64,000 nucleotides of DNA, taken from SIG440 sp045591035 (GTDB lineage: Bacteria > Bacillota > Clostridia > Monoglobales > Monoglobaceae). The position numbers and the translations under genes were made by a program. The notes under the pieces are model-generated. The model was not told the origin of the DNA and searched no databases. It was given only the letters and a program-made list of their open reading frames with translations. Where the stretch lies: contig JAZNSG010000048.1 of NCBI GenBank assembly GCA_045591035.1, forward strand, positions 1 through 64,000, written 5' to 3'. This document shows positions 17,733-26,700 of the stretch, one piece after another (position 1 is the stretch's first letter; each line of letters starts with the position of its first letter).

Positions 17733-18470
17733 GTGCAAAATAAAGTTTATAACGAAAATCTGACTGATTTGCTGGAAAGAGCAAAGCACGGGGATGAGTT
17801 TGCAAAAACCCAAATAGTTGAAGAAAACATAGGACTTGTACATAGCATAATCAGGCGGTTTTTGGGCAGAGGCATTGAAAATGATGATTTGTTTCAGTTG
17901 GGATGTATGGGTCTTGTCAAGGCTATTCAAAAATTTGACCCGGGTTTTAATGTAAAATTTTCAACTTATGCCGTACCCATGATTCTGGGGGAGATAAAGC
18001 GGTTTATCAGGGATGATGGAATTATAAAAGTTAGCCGTGGGCTCAAGGAATTGGGGTCAAAGGCTTTGGCGGTAAGAGAAAAAATCCTTGCGGAAACGAA
18101 TCGTGAGCCATCAATTAACGAACTTGCACAAATGCTTGGAGAAAGTGCGGAGGAGATTGCAATAGCTTTAGATGCAGGAATAAAACCTGAGTCCATAAAT
18201 GCAAAGTTGTCTGACAGTGAAAAAGATGGCAAGACCTTGGGGGATGTTATTGAAAGTAAGCAGAATTGTGAGAAGGAAGTAATAGATAAAATTCTGATAA
18301 AGGACTTGCTTTCAGAGTTTGGAGACCGTGAACAAAAAATAATTATCCTAAGATATTTCAAGGAAAAAACACAGTCCCAGATAGCCGAAACTTTGGGAAT
18401 ATCACAGGTTCAGGTATCAAGGCTTGAAAAAAAGATTTTAACAGAAATGAAAAAACGCTTATCCGGATAG
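17733..18470 (+). CDS. sigF: RNA polymerase sigma-F factor (SpoIIAC)
   Basis: Sporulation sigma factor of 245 aa that directs early forespore genes. Region 2 is clear (NDDLFQLGCMGLVKAIQKFDP, then FSTYAVPMILGEIKRFIRDD) and region 4 ends in a helix-turn-helix (QSQIAETLGISQVQVSRLEKK). The start is GTG behind GGGGG at the end of spoIIAB. The length and three-gene order match spoIIA operons of Bacilli and Clostridia. It is distinguished from sigma-G mainly by this operon context. Confidence 0.94.
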   Translation: MQNKVYNENLTDLLERAKHGDEFAKTQIVEENIGLVHSIIRRFLGRGIENDDLFQLGCMGLVKAIQKFDPGFNVKFSTYAVPMILGEIKRFIRDDGIIKVSRGLKELGSKALAVREKILAETNREPSINELAQMLGESAEEIAIALDAGIKPESINAKLSDSEKDGKTLGDVIESKQNCEKEVIDKILIKDLLSEFGDREQKIIILRYFKEKTQSQIAETLGISQVQVSRLEKKILTEMKKRLSG

Positions 18471-18519
18471 CAAACAAAGCTAGAATCAAATGAAAAGTGA
18501 CACCAAATGAATATCAAAC

Positions 18520-18548
18520 TTGACACACTTTTCTGAATATGATAAAAT
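18520..18548 (+). promoter_or_regulatory. Sigma-A promoter of the PP2C-like gene
   Basis: TTGACA at 18520-18525, a 17-bp spacer and TAAAAT at 18543-18548. A 7-bp inverted repeat (AAAAGTG ... CACTTTT) overlaps the -35 box. The gene therefore seems to have a vegetative promoter independent of spoIIA. Confidence 0.65.
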
Positions 18549-18618
18549 TTATAAGGAATTTTATAAGAAAGCTTAGATTTTAATGACAACAGTTTGGATA
18601 TAATTTTGAGGTGTTGAA

Positions 18619-19926
18619 ATGAAATATATGGGTTATGTGGTGACTTATGCTCCACAAAACGGAATGAATTTGCATAATTATCTGCTGAACGGGATAAGCA
18701 ATGAAGAAATTTATGAGCCGGCTTGTGCAGAAATGAATGGAAACGTATCAAGACGAAGTATTTTTGCCTTGTTTGACGGTTCTGAAAGTGAGGCTCACGG
18801 AGAAATTGCTGCGTGGATTGGCACTGATATGCTTCGGGAATATGCGGGTAAGGACTTTAGCGCTATACATGATGATTATTTTTTCTTGGCGAATAATGTC
18901 CTGAAAGGAAGAACCTTTGAGGAAGATGGTAAACGTGTATGTGCAACTATGGGCGCTTTCTATATAGATGGCGGAAAGGCTACCGCCTACAATCTGGGAA
19001 ACGTAAAGGCGTATATTTATCATGGGAAAAAGCTTAAACTGGTTTCCGGGGAAATGCCCGAGACAGTTGAGGTTGAGGAACTGGTTGAAAACGAAGATAT
19101 GGAAGTATCCGTTGAAAGGGTTGCGAAAAAGACCGCTCCGTGGATGGGCTTCATGTCGGATGAATATATGATAGAACCATATGTTTCAAAGACGCTCAAG
19201 GTCCACAACGGAGATTTGCTGTTTTTGTCCAGCGGAAGCTTATTTGATGTCTTGGATGAAAATGATGTACTTGAAGTTTTGAATGATACCAAGGTGACTT
19301 CTTCTGAAAAGGCAAAGATGCTCATTGATTTAGCGGTTGAAAGGGACCCTGATGGCAATTTTTCTGCCATGCTTGTTGAGGCGGACAGTGGCCCGAAATT
19401 TATAGGAATTCGGCTTAAAACATTGGTTTTGACGCTGACGTCGGCGTTGTGTATTTTCGGGGCAGTGTATGGAATATTGGCAAATTTCGGGTCGTTCCAA
19501 AAGTTTTCTGATAGTCTAAAAATCACATTGGATGAACTTATGTCGGGAAGGAAAACTGTTGTAGACAGAAATGAGACTTGGTTACACCTGGGAAATGACG
19601 ATGATAGTTCTGAAGAAGATGTTGATTTAAAAGAAAATAAAGAAGACATCAGTGAAAATCAAGAGGATGCCGAGATGGCGGATCAAGAAGAGGAAGCTGA
19701 CAAGCCTGCTCAAAACTCTCCGGTTCACAGCGGTTCAAAGCCTGTTTCGCCAAAACCTTCGAAAAATACTGTGCCGAAAAACGAAAACAACACTAATGAA
19801 TCAGCATCAAATTCAAACGATGATAAGAATAAAGAAGAGAAGCCTTCAACTCCGCTCATATTACCGGAAATACCGAATCCGTTGGGAAACAGTGATGAAA
19901 TGGAGCTCCCGATTGATTTGAATTAA
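18619..19926 (+). CDS. Degenerate PP2C-like protein with a membrane anchor
   Basis: 435-aa protein. Residues 1-256 follow the order of PP2C/SpoIIE phosphatase motifs: FALFDG (Asp53), ATMGAFYIDGGKATAYNLGNVKAY, LLFLSSGSLFDVL and DPDGNFSAMLVEAD. Asp53 is kept, but the SDG metal aspartate is Ser205 (SSG) and the GDSR position reads GNVK, so catalysis is doubtful. A single membrane segment at about 268-288 is followed by an acidic stretch and a Pro/Ser/Asn-rich tail that would lie outside the cell. It could be a pseudophosphatase that binds a phosphoprotein. It follows sigF but has its own promoter. Family assignment is moderate; the function is unknown. Confidence 0.6.
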   Translation: MKYMGYVVTYAPQNGMNLHNYLLNGISNEEIYEPACAEMNGNVSRRSIFALFDGSESEAHGEIAAWIGTDMLREYAGKDFSAIHDDYFFLANNVLKGRTFEEDGKRVCATMGAFYIDGGKATAYNLGNVKAYIYHGKKLKLVSGEMPETVEVEELVENEDMEVSVERVAKKTAPWMGFMSDEYMIEPYVSKTLKVHNGDLLFLSSGSLFDVLDENDVLEVLNDTKVTSSEKAKMLIDLAVERDPDGNFSAMLVEADSGPKFIGIRLKTLVLTLTSALCIFGAVYGILANFGSFQKFSDSLKITLDELMSGRKTVVDRNETWLHLGNDDDSSEEDVDLKENKEDISENQEDAEMADQEEEADKPAQNSPVHSGSKPVSPKPSKNTVPKNENNTNESASNSNDDKNKEEKPSTPLILPEIPNPLGNSDEMELPIDLN

Positions 19927-19998
19927 TATGACTCAAAATGTGTTATTGTAGCTATTACGGTAGAGTTTTTATGGGCATAGTATAATAGCAAAACTTAC

Positions 19999-20024
19999 AA
20001 AGGCACCCTTCGGGGTGCTTTTGG
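19999..20024 (+). terminator. Rho-independent terminator after the PP2C-like gene
   Basis: AAAGGCACCC, TTCG tetraloop, GGGTGCTTTT. Confidence 0.85.
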
Positions 20025-20055
20025 CATATTAAAAGATGTATCGTCTATTCTCAAA

Positions 20056-20084
20056 TTGACTATTTTGACAATTTATGCTATAAT
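20056..20084 (+). promoter_or_regulatory. Sigma-A promoter of the secreted repeat protein gene
   Basis: TTGACT at 20056-20061, a 17-bp spacer and TATAAT at 20079-20084. A second TTGACA inside the spacer is too close to act as a -35 for this -10. Confidence 0.7.
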
Positions 20085-20180
20085 TTTAGTGTTAGTTATG
20101 ACTTGAGCATAATGTTGAAATTATAATTTTTTGACCTGGCTTGATACGAATTCGAAAATAGTAAGAAAAGAGGGGTTTAT

Positions 20181-21338
20181 ATGAAAAAATTAATGATAGC
20201 ATTATTAACAGTTATGTTGTTACTTGTTGGTAGCACAGTTTTTGCTGACAGTAATATTGTCGGACATATTTATTCAACAGATATACTTGCTTTTGTTAAC
20301 GATAAACCCATAGAAGGTTACAATATTGGTGGAAGAACTGTAGTTATAGCCGAAGATTTAGACAATTATGGCTTCCATTGTTTTTATGATGATGAAGAAC
20401 GAAAACTTGAAATAGTAGCGTATTTCTATGAATTGGGTAACGATATAAAAATTGCAGAAATACCAAGAGGAAAAGTTGGGAAAATTGTTGGAGATATTTA
20501 CAAAACGGATATTAAAGTCTTTTTAAACGGTATCGAAATTGAAGGATACAACATAGGTGGCAGAACCGCTATTTGTTTAGAAGACATGGGGGATTTACAA
20601 GATAGTCCCAATGCTGAGTATGGATATTCAAAATATTTAGGCAAATCGGTCTGGAATGAAAATGAGAGAACCATTTCTTTCGAATCTTTTGTCAGAAATG
20701 AGAATAAAGTAATGGGGATGTTGGCAAGGGTTAGCTATAATCTTTTAGATAATGTTTTATACGCTTACCCTGATGAATGGTCAAAAGCTTTGGAAATCAG
20801 GCCTATAAATGAAAATCCTGCTTTTGAAAATTATGATAATAATATTTATAGCAAATATAGCGAGGATTTTGCCAAAGATATAATTTCACCATTATATATT
20901 GATATTAATGGTGAAAAGTCTGAGGTGGGTTTTGCGGTGAATAACCCAAATAGTGAATATGAAGTACTTATGCACTTTTATAATGCAGCAGATGCTATTA
21001 AATTGACAGCCCAAGCAAAATCTCCTCGCAAAAGTTATGACGAGTCAATAGATTATTTTATGAATAAATATGAAATAGTAAACAGATTAGATAATGATAA
21101 ATTTACTGTTCTTCATGTTAATGACGAAACAGATGGAGTGCTTTTTGTCTACATAAATAAAAAAGGCGGATACATAGTAGATGATTTCTTTAAGGCTTAT
21201 TCGGATAGGGAAGTTAAAATATGGTTGGATGAAGAAGATAAAAATGTAGTGTGGCATAGTGTTAATCCTTTTGCAGGTCCTCATGGTGCAACGACTATGA
21301 GTTATGAATCAAATTTAAACGGTTATGATTATGAATAA
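20181..21338 (+). CDS. Secreted protein with two N-terminal repeats, unknown function
   Basis: 385-aa protein with a Sec signal peptide (MKKLMIALLTVMLLLVGSTVFA, cleavage likely after residue 22). Two copies of a beta-rich repeat follow. Copy one, about residues 29-75, contains HIYSTDILAFVNDKPIEGYN then IGGRTVVIAEDL. Copy two, about 99-140, contains DIYKTDIKVFLNGIEIEGYN then IGGRTAICLEDM. The pattern recalls stalk/copper-amine-oxidase-N-like cell-surface domains, but I do not recognise the rest. The gene has its own promoter. It is more AT-rich than its neighbours and its sense codons look less biased, which may mean acquisition or low expression. Confidence 0.6.
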   Translation: MKKLMIALLTVMLLLVGSTVFADSNIVGHIYSTDILAFVNDKPIEGYNIGGRTVVIAEDLDNYGFHCFYDDEERKLEIVAYFYELGNDIKIAEIPRGKVGKIVGDIYKTDIKVFLNGIEIEGYNIGGRTAICLEDMGDLQDSPNAEYGYSKYLGKSVWNENERTISFESFVRNENKVMGMLARVSYNLLDNVLYAYPDEWSKALEIRPINENPAFENYDNNIYSKYSEDFAKDIISPLYIDINGEKSEVGFAVNNPNSEYEVLMHFYNAADAIKLTAQAKSPRKSYDESIDYFMNKYEIVNRLDNDKFTVLHVNDETDGVLFVYINKKGGYIVDDFFKAYSDREVKIWLDEEDKNVVWHSVNPFAGPHGATTMSYESNLNGYDYE

Positions 21339-21375
21339 ATTAATTTTTTTGTTTAAGTCTTGACACGAGCTGTTT

Positions 21376-21392
21376 ATATCCAAAACGGATAT
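21376..21392. promoter_or_regulatory. Operator-like inverted repeat before the FAD oxidoreductase
   Basis: ATATCC and GGATAT flank AAAAC. The dyad lies just upstream of a TATTATACAAT -10-like region and about 45 bp before the gene, a position suited to a repressor site. The cognate regulator is unknown. Confidence 0.4.
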
Positions 21393-21434
21393 TATACAAT
21401 AACAAAATCCTATTCCAAGGAGTGATACCTTATA

Positions 21435-22628
21435 ATTTTAAATGAAAAGTTAGAAACAGCAGTAAAAAATGAATATGATGTAGCGGTGTGTGGGGGTGGC
21501 TTTGCAGGGATTTCTGCAGCTTTAGCCGCGGCGAGACAAGGGAGCAAGGTTGTACTGTTTGAAAAACAGTATATGCTTGGTGGTCTTGGTACAGCAGGGA
21601 TTATTACAATATTTCTTCCACTTTGTGACGGCTGCGGCAGACAGGTGTCCTTTGGTATAGCAGAGGAGCTGTTTAGACTTTCTGTATTACATGGGGCGGA
21701 AGATATATATCCTGAAAACTGGCTTGACAACATTGGCACACGTACAGAAAATGATAAACGTTTTGAAGTACAGTACAATCCACAACTTTTTGCTATTCTG
21801 GCAGAAAAACTGCTTTTACAAGAGGGAGTAGATATACTTTACGGAACATATGCTGTAGGTGTGGATGTAGATGATGGTAAAATAAGACATATCATAACAG
21901 AAAATAAATCGGGCAGACTTGCATATAAGGTTAAATCGGTAGTTGATGCAACGGGTGATTGTGATATCGCACATTTTGCAGACGTACCCACAGAATTGTT
22001 TAACCAGGGTAATGTTCTTGCGGCGTGGTATTACTCTTTCGGTAAAAACGGATACAACCTTAATACAGTAGGCTTTGCTGATGTTCCTGAGGAGGAAAGA
22101 ACGGAACAAAATGAAGTAAAGCATCTTGCTAACAAACGTTTTTCTGGACTTGATGGTGAAGAATTGTCGGAACAAATGTGTATGTCACATCAGTCCATGT
22201 ATGCAGATTTTTTGAAAAAACGTGAAATTGACGATTCTGTTCTACCTGTTACAATGGCAACAACACCGCAGATACGTATGACAAGAAAAATTGTTGGTGA
22301 ATACGAGCTTTCTCATACGGAAATGCATACATATTTTGAAGATTCGATTGGTATGGTTTCGAACTGGAAAAAGAGAGGTCCCGTGTACGAAGTTCCTTTC
22401 AGGACGCTTTATAGTTCGAAAATGAAAAATCTCATCTGTGCAGGAAGATGTACTTCTGTTAACGAAACTTTATGGGATGTTATGAGAGTCATTCCTTGTT
22501 GCGCTGTGACGGGACAAGCTGCCGGGACAGCGGCTGCTATGACAGACGATTTTTCTGCACTTAGCGTAAAAAAACTTCAGGAAGTGTTAAAAACAAACGG
22601 TGTTGTTCTTCATGAAAATGAATTATAA
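21435..22628 (+). CDS. FAD-dependent oxidoreductase with non-AUG start
   Basis: Predicted flavoprotein of about 397 aa in the FAD_oxidored (glucose-inhibited-division/fumarate-reductase-like) superfamily. The N-terminal Rossmann fingerprint is YDVAVCGGGFAGISAALAAA, and a C-terminal FAD contact LICAGRCTSVNETLWDVMR followed by GQAAGTAAA is typical. The first in-frame ATG/GTG/TTG is the GTG at 21486, but that would cut away the first beta strand of the fold. Upstream, AAGGAG (21417-21422) is followed by in-frame ATA (21432) and ATT (21435) before a stop at 21423, so ATT or ATA is the likely start. The substrate is unknown. Confidence 0.75.
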   Translation: MLNEKLETAVKNEYDVAVCGGGFAGISAALAAARQGSKVVLFEKQYMLGGLGTAGIITIFLPLCDGCGRQVSFGIAEELFRLSVLHGAEDIYPENWLDNIGTRTENDKRFEVQYNPQLFAILAEKLLLQEGVDILYGTYAVGVDVDDGKIRHIITENKSGRLAYKVKSVVDATGDCDIAHFADVPTELFNQGNVLAAWYYSFGKNGYNLNTVGFADVPEEERTEQNEVKHLANKRFSGLDGEELSEQMCMSHQSMYADFLKKREIDDSVLPVTMATTPQIRMTRKIVGEYELSHTEMHTYFEDSIGMVSNWKKRGPVYEVPFRTLYSSKMKNLICAGRCTSVNETLWDVMRVIPCCAVTGQAAGTAAAMTDDFSALSVKKLQEVLKTNGVVLHENEL

Positions 22629-22747
22629 AAAAATAGTCTGCCGATAATAAATATTTACATATGCTGTCGGGAGAGAGAAAATCCAGTATTTTTGCGGGTT
22701 CTACGAAAAAATATTTAATAAAAGCCAAAAGCAAAGGAGAAAATATT

Positions 22748-23176
22748 ATGAGAAAGAAACTTCAAGATAAAATGTTTGAGATAAGCTATCTTATCGAACT
22801 TTTTATATCGATTATTGTGAGTGTTGCCGTAGTAATTCTGGCAGTATGGATAGTGGTGGATACGTTTAATCTTTCCTTTATTGAAAAAGGAATTGATTCG
22901 TTAGTAGTGATTTTGGATAAGGCAATTACACTTGCTATTGGTGCTGAGCTTATAAAAATGCTTTGCAAACATACTCCTGAAACAATTATAGAGGTTTTAG
23001 CATTTGCTCTTGCCCGTCAGTTGATAGTAGGACATGCCGCTCCTTGGGAAAACCTGGTTACAGTTGTAGCTATTGGGATACTTTTCGCGATTAGAAGATT
23101 TCTGCTTAATCGTCATGATATGGTAGAAACCCCTGATGGCCTTGTAGAGATTGATGATACGGAAGGTGCAAAATAA
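22748..23176 (+). CDS. PsiE-like small membrane protein
   Basis: 142-aa protein with about four hydrophobic segments (residues 13-37, 50-66, 78-92 and 101-116). It ends with RRFLLNRHDM and an acidic tail. The arrangement and the ETIIEVLAFALARQLIV segment resemble the PsiE (phosphate-starvation-inducible E) family, whose biochemical role is unknown. The ATG at 22748 follows AAAGGAG; a longer upstream frame lacks a ribosome site. It lies between the FAD oxidoreductase and ligA and may be co-transcribed with either. Confidence 0.65.
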   Translation: MRKKLQDKMFEISYLIELFISIIVSVAVVILAVWIVVDTFNLSFIEKGIDSLVVILDKAITLAIGAELIKMLCKHTPETIIEVLAFALARQLIVGHAAPWENLVTVVAIGILFAIRRFLLNRHDMVETPDGLVEIDDTEGAK

Positions 23177-23232
23177 TTTAGCTGTTTTTGTGCTTCGATA
23201 ACCAACGCTAAAGGGAGATGAGGGAAAAGATT

Positions 23233-25218
23233 ATGAATATTGAAAAAGAGATACTTGAGCTCAGAAAAACCATAGAGGAGCATAACCATAGTTATTATGT
23301 CCTTGATAACCCGACAATTTCTGATTTTGAGTATGATGCACTTATGCAGAAACTTATAAGACTCGAAGAAGAAAACCCTGACCTAAGTGACCCCAATTCT
23401 CCAACAAAAAGAGTTGGTGGAGCTGTGCTTGAGGGCTTTGATGAGGTTGTACACAGTGTGCAGATGCAAAGCCTTGGGGATGTTTTCTCCTATGATGAGC
23501 TTATGGAGTTTGACAGTCGTGTGAAACAGGGTTTGGGAGAACAGAAGTTTGAATATGTGGTCGAAATGAAGATTGACGGACTTTCGGTATCCCTGGAATA
23601 TGAAAACGGGAAATTTTTGCGTGGCTCAACCAGAGGCGACGGCTTTGTTGGTGAGGATATAACCGAAAATCTGAAAACTATCAAGTCGATTCCTTTGACG
23701 ATAGATACTGATGCAGAGCTTTTGGAGGTTCGTGGTGAGGTTTATATGCCGCGAAAGAGTTTTGAGACGGTGAACAGAGAAAAATCCCAAAACGGAGAGC
23801 CGACCTTTGCCAACCCAAGAAATGCGGCGGCGGGTTCATTGCGTCAACTCGACAGCAGGATTGCTGCAAAGCGTGGACTTGATGTTATTATTTTCAATAT
23901 TCAGCAAGTGACGGGGAAAGAACTCAGCACCCACAGCGATGGGTTTGAATGGCTTAAATCCCTGGGGTTCAAGGTCAGCCCTGTCAGAAGTGTTTGCAAT
24001 AGTATGGAAGATGCATACCTTGAAATTCTTCGCATTGGGGAAAACAGAAAGGACTTACCCTTTGACATAGACGGAGCGGTTGTTAAGGTGAATTCCTTGG
24101 CTCAAAGAGAGGCATTAGGCTCAACCTCAAAGGTTCCAAAGTGGGCAGTAGCTTATAAATTTCCTGCCGAACAACAGGAGACAACCGTCGAAGACATTAT
24201 TGTTCAGATTGGAAGAACAGGAGTTGTGACACCAAATGCTGTTTTGACACCTGTGCAAATTGCAGGTTCAACAGTTAGCCGTGCAACGCTTCATAATCAG
24301 GATTTTATTGAGGCAAAGGATATTAGAATCGGCGACAGAGTTCTTGTTCAAAAGGCAGGGGACATAATTCCCGAGGTTGTGTCAGTGCTTAAGGAAAAAC
24401 GCAAGGGTAATGAGACTGAATTTAAAATGCCCACACATTGTCCTGCTTGTGGTGAGGAGCTGTTTCGTGAAGAGGGCGAAGCGGCACTCAGATGCCTCAG
24501 CTCAAATTGTCCGGCTCAAAGGCTTAGAAGTATTATTCATTTTGCTTCAAAGAGCGCTATGGATATTGAGGGGCTTGGAGATGCTGTGGTTGAACAGCTT
24601 ATTGATGCCGGACTTGTAAAGACTTCGGCTGATTTGTTTTATCTTGAATTTGAGCAGCTTATTCAGCTTGAGCGATTTGGTGAAAAATCAGCACAAAATC
24701 TTTTGAATGCTATTGAAAAAGCAAAAGAAAACCCCCTTGACAGACTTCTGTGCGGACTTGGTATCAGACTCATAGGTTCAAGAGGTGCCAAGGCAATAGC
24801 AAGGCATTTTGGCTCATTAGATAATATTATGTCCGCAACGGTGGATGAGGTTTCGAGCATTGATGATATAGGTGAAAAAATGGCGGAAAGCCTGGTTCAT
24901 TATTTTGCTGAGCCGGAAACTGTTGAGCTGATTGAACGATTGAAACTGGCAGGGGTAAACCTTGAGGCAGAAGATACGCCCCAAGGGGGAGCACTTGAAG
25001 GGAAGACCTTTGTTCTGACAGGAACACTGCCAACACTCAAACGGTCAGAGGCACAAAAGCTAATTGAAGACAACGGCGGAAAGGTCTCAGGCTCAGTTTC
25101 AAAGAAAACCGATTTTGTTGTTGCCGGAGAAGAAGCCGGAAGTAAGCTTGATAAAGCCCAAAGCCTTGGCGTTGCGGTGATAACAGAAGAAGAACTTCTT
25201 AGAATGATAAATGAATAA
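23233..25218 (+). CDS. ligA: NAD+-dependent DNA ligase
   Basis: 661-aa ligase that seals nicks in replication and repair using NAD+. Order: the Ia NMN-binding domain (HNHSYYVLDNPTISDFEYD), the adenylation domain with the active-site lysine in EMKIDGLSVSLEY, the OB fold (KVPKWAVAYKFPAEQ), a four-cysteine zinc site (CPACGEEL...CLSSNCPAQ), helix-hairpin-helix repeats and a C-terminal BRCT domain (GKTFVLTGTLPTLKRSEAQ). Two ATGs compete. The second (23233) has a better-spaced GAGGGA ribosome site and gives the family's usual N-terminus. It ends at a shared terminator facing gatB. Confidence 0.96.
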   Translation: MNIEKEILELRKTIEEHNHSYYVLDNPTISDFEYDALMQKLIRLEEENPDLSDPNSPTKRVGGAVLEGFDEVVHSVQMQSLGDVFSYDELMEFDSRVKQGLGEQKFEYVVEMKIDGLSVSLEYENGKFLRGSTRGDGFVGEDITENLKTIKSIPLTIDTDAELLEVRGEVYMPRKSFETVNREKSQNGEPTFANPRNAAAGSLRQLDSRIAAKRGLDVIIFNIQQVTGKELSTHSDGFEWLKSLGFKVSPVRSVCNSMEDAYLEILRIGENRKDLPFDIDGAVVKVNSLAQREALGSTSKVPKWAVAYKFPAEQQETTVEDIIVQIGRTGVVTPNAVLTPVQIAGSTVSRATLHNQDFIEAKDIRIGDRVLVQKAGDIIPEVVSVLKEKRKGNETEFKMPTHCPACGEELFREEGEAALRCLSSNCPAQRLRSIIHFASKSAMDIEGLGDAVVEQLIDAGLVKTSADLFYLEFEQLIQLERFGEKSAQNLLNAIEKAKENPLDRLLCGLGIRLIGSRGAKAIARHFGSLDNIMSATVDEVSSIDDIGEKMAESLVHYFAEPETVELIERLKLAGVNLEAEDTPQGGALEGKTFVLTGTLPTLKRSEAQKLIEDNGGKVSGSVSKKTDFVVAGEEAGSKLDKAQSLGVAVITEEELLRMINE

Positions 25219-25220
25219 TA

Positions 25221-25250
25221 AAAAAGCTATCCCGTGTGGGATAGCTTTTT
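25221..25250. terminator. Bidirectional terminator between ligA and gatB
   Basis: A perfect 13-bp stem (AAAAAGCTATCCC with GGGATAGCTTTTT) and a GTGT loop between two converging genes. A and T tracts at both ends let it work on both strands. Confidence 0.9.
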
Positions 25251-25260
25251 AGGTTGAATT

Positions 25261-26685
25261 TTAAACATTTTTAAACTTTTCTTCAAGATAAGCTTTTACC
25301 GACATTGGCGTAGCCTTTCCCTTAAGGGCTCTGTTTGCCTGACCCATAAAGAAACCAAAGACATTTGTTTTGCCGTTTTTGTAGTCTTCAATCAAATCTG
25401 GTCGTTCTTCAAAAAGTGAATCAACAACTTCAGCTATGGCTGCGGTGTCTTCAACAACAATAAAGCCATTTTCTATCGCAATCGTTTCGGGGTCTCCGCC
25501 TTTTTCGAACATAATACGGATTATGGTCTTGGCATCATTTCGGTTTACGGTGTTTTTGTCTGCCATTTCGCAAACCTTAGCAAAAGCTTCAGCCGAAATA
25601 GAAATTTCTTCACTGTCAGTTTCTTTAACACGTCGCATAATTTCCGTCTGAAAAAGATTTGATACACTTTTATATTCGGGATAAATTGCAACTGTTTCAT
25701 CAAAAAAGTCTGAAAGATATTTTTCAGAGGTAAGAACCCTTGCATCCTCGTCGGTGAGCTTGTATTCGCTTATATATTTTTTAACTCGTTGATGGGGAAG
25801 AAGAGGTATTTCACTTTTTGCTTTTTCGATATCTTCTTCGGTAAAGGTGATAGCAAGAATATCAGGCTCAGGGAAGTACCGATAGTCGTTTGCGTTTTCC
25901 TTGCTTCTGAGTGAAGATGTTGTGCCCATTGCATCATCAAAACGTCGGGTTTCCTGAACAATTCTTCCGCCCTGGTCAAGGATTTCGGTCTGACGGGCAA
26001 TTTCACATTCAATAGCTCTTTGAATTGAACGGAAGGAGTTGAGATTCTTGATTTCAGCTCTGTCGCCGAGAACAGAAGAGCCGGCAGGCTTCAGTGAAAC
26101 ATTGACGTCTGCACGGATAGAGCCTTCCTGCATTTTTGCGTCACAAACACCAAGATATTTCAGATAAAGAGCAATTTTTGACACGAACTCTGCCGCTTCC
26201 TCGGGGGAGTTGATATCAGGCTCGGTTACAATCTCAATAAGTGGCACACTGCAACGATTATAGTCCGCCCAGCTTTCGCCATGATAATCGTCATGAACGA
26301 GCTTTCCGGCATCTTCTTCAAGATGGATTCGGTTTATACGGACGGTAGTGCCCGTTGAAAGTTCAAGTTTGCCGTTCACACAAAGGGGAAGGTCAAGCTG
26401 TGAAATCTGGTATGCCTTTGGTAAGTCGGGATAAAAATAGTTTTTTCTGTCGAAACGGGAATAGCGGTTTATGTCACATCCAAGAGCAAGTCCCGCACGG
26501 ATTGCATAGGCTACCGCTTCGTGGTTTATGAGAGGAAGTGCCCCGGGCTGACCTGTGCAGACAGGACAAATATGGGTGTTGACATCCGCACCGAAAGATG
26601 CATCGCAGGTGCAAAATGCCTTTGTCTTTGTTGAAAGCTCGGCATGAATTTCAAGGCCGATGACTGTATCGTATTTTTTGCACAT
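25261..26685 (-). CDS. gatB: Asp/Glu-tRNA amidotransferase subunit B
   Basis: 474-aa subunit of GatCAB, the cytosolic complex that converts Glu-tRNA-Gln and Asp-tRNA-Asn to the amide forms. GatB binds the tRNA and performs the kinase step. The signature GLEIHAELSTKTKAFC is at the N-terminus, followed by CPVCTGQPGALP, RKNYFYPDLPKAYQISQ and a helical YqeY-like tail region (FGFFMGQANRALKGKATP). The ATG follows AAAGGAGG. It is the last gene of gatC-gatA-gatB. Confidence 0.97.
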   Translation of the reverse strand: MCKKYDTVIGLEIHAELSTKTKAFCTCDASFGADVNTHICPVCTGQPGALPLINHEAVAYAIRAGLALGCDINRYSRFDRKNYFYPDLPKAYQISQLDLPLCVNGKLELSTGTTVRINRIHLEEDAGKLVHDDYHGESWADYNRCSVPLIEIVTEPDINSPEEAAEFVSKIALYLKYLGVCDAKMQEGSIRADVNVSLKPAGSSVLGDRAEIKNLNSFRSIQRAIECEIARQTEILDQGGRIVQETRRFDDAMGTTSSLRSKENANDYRYFPEPDILAITFTEEDIEKAKSEIPLLPHQRVKKYISEYKLTDEDARVLTSEKYLSDFFDETVAIYPEYKSVSNLFQTEIMRRVKETDSEEISISAEAFAKVCEMADKNTVNRNDAKTIIRIMFEKGGDPETIAIENGFIVVEDTAAIAEVVDSLFEERPDLIEDYKNGKTNVFGFFMGQANRALKGKATPMSVKAYLEEKFKNV

Positions 26686-26700
26686 ATTCGGGTACCTCCT

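Noticed and set aside
21486..21500. GTG at 21486 as start of the FAD oxidoreductase
   Set aside because: It would remove the first strand of the Rossmann fold (YDVAV) and has no ribosome site at the right distance.
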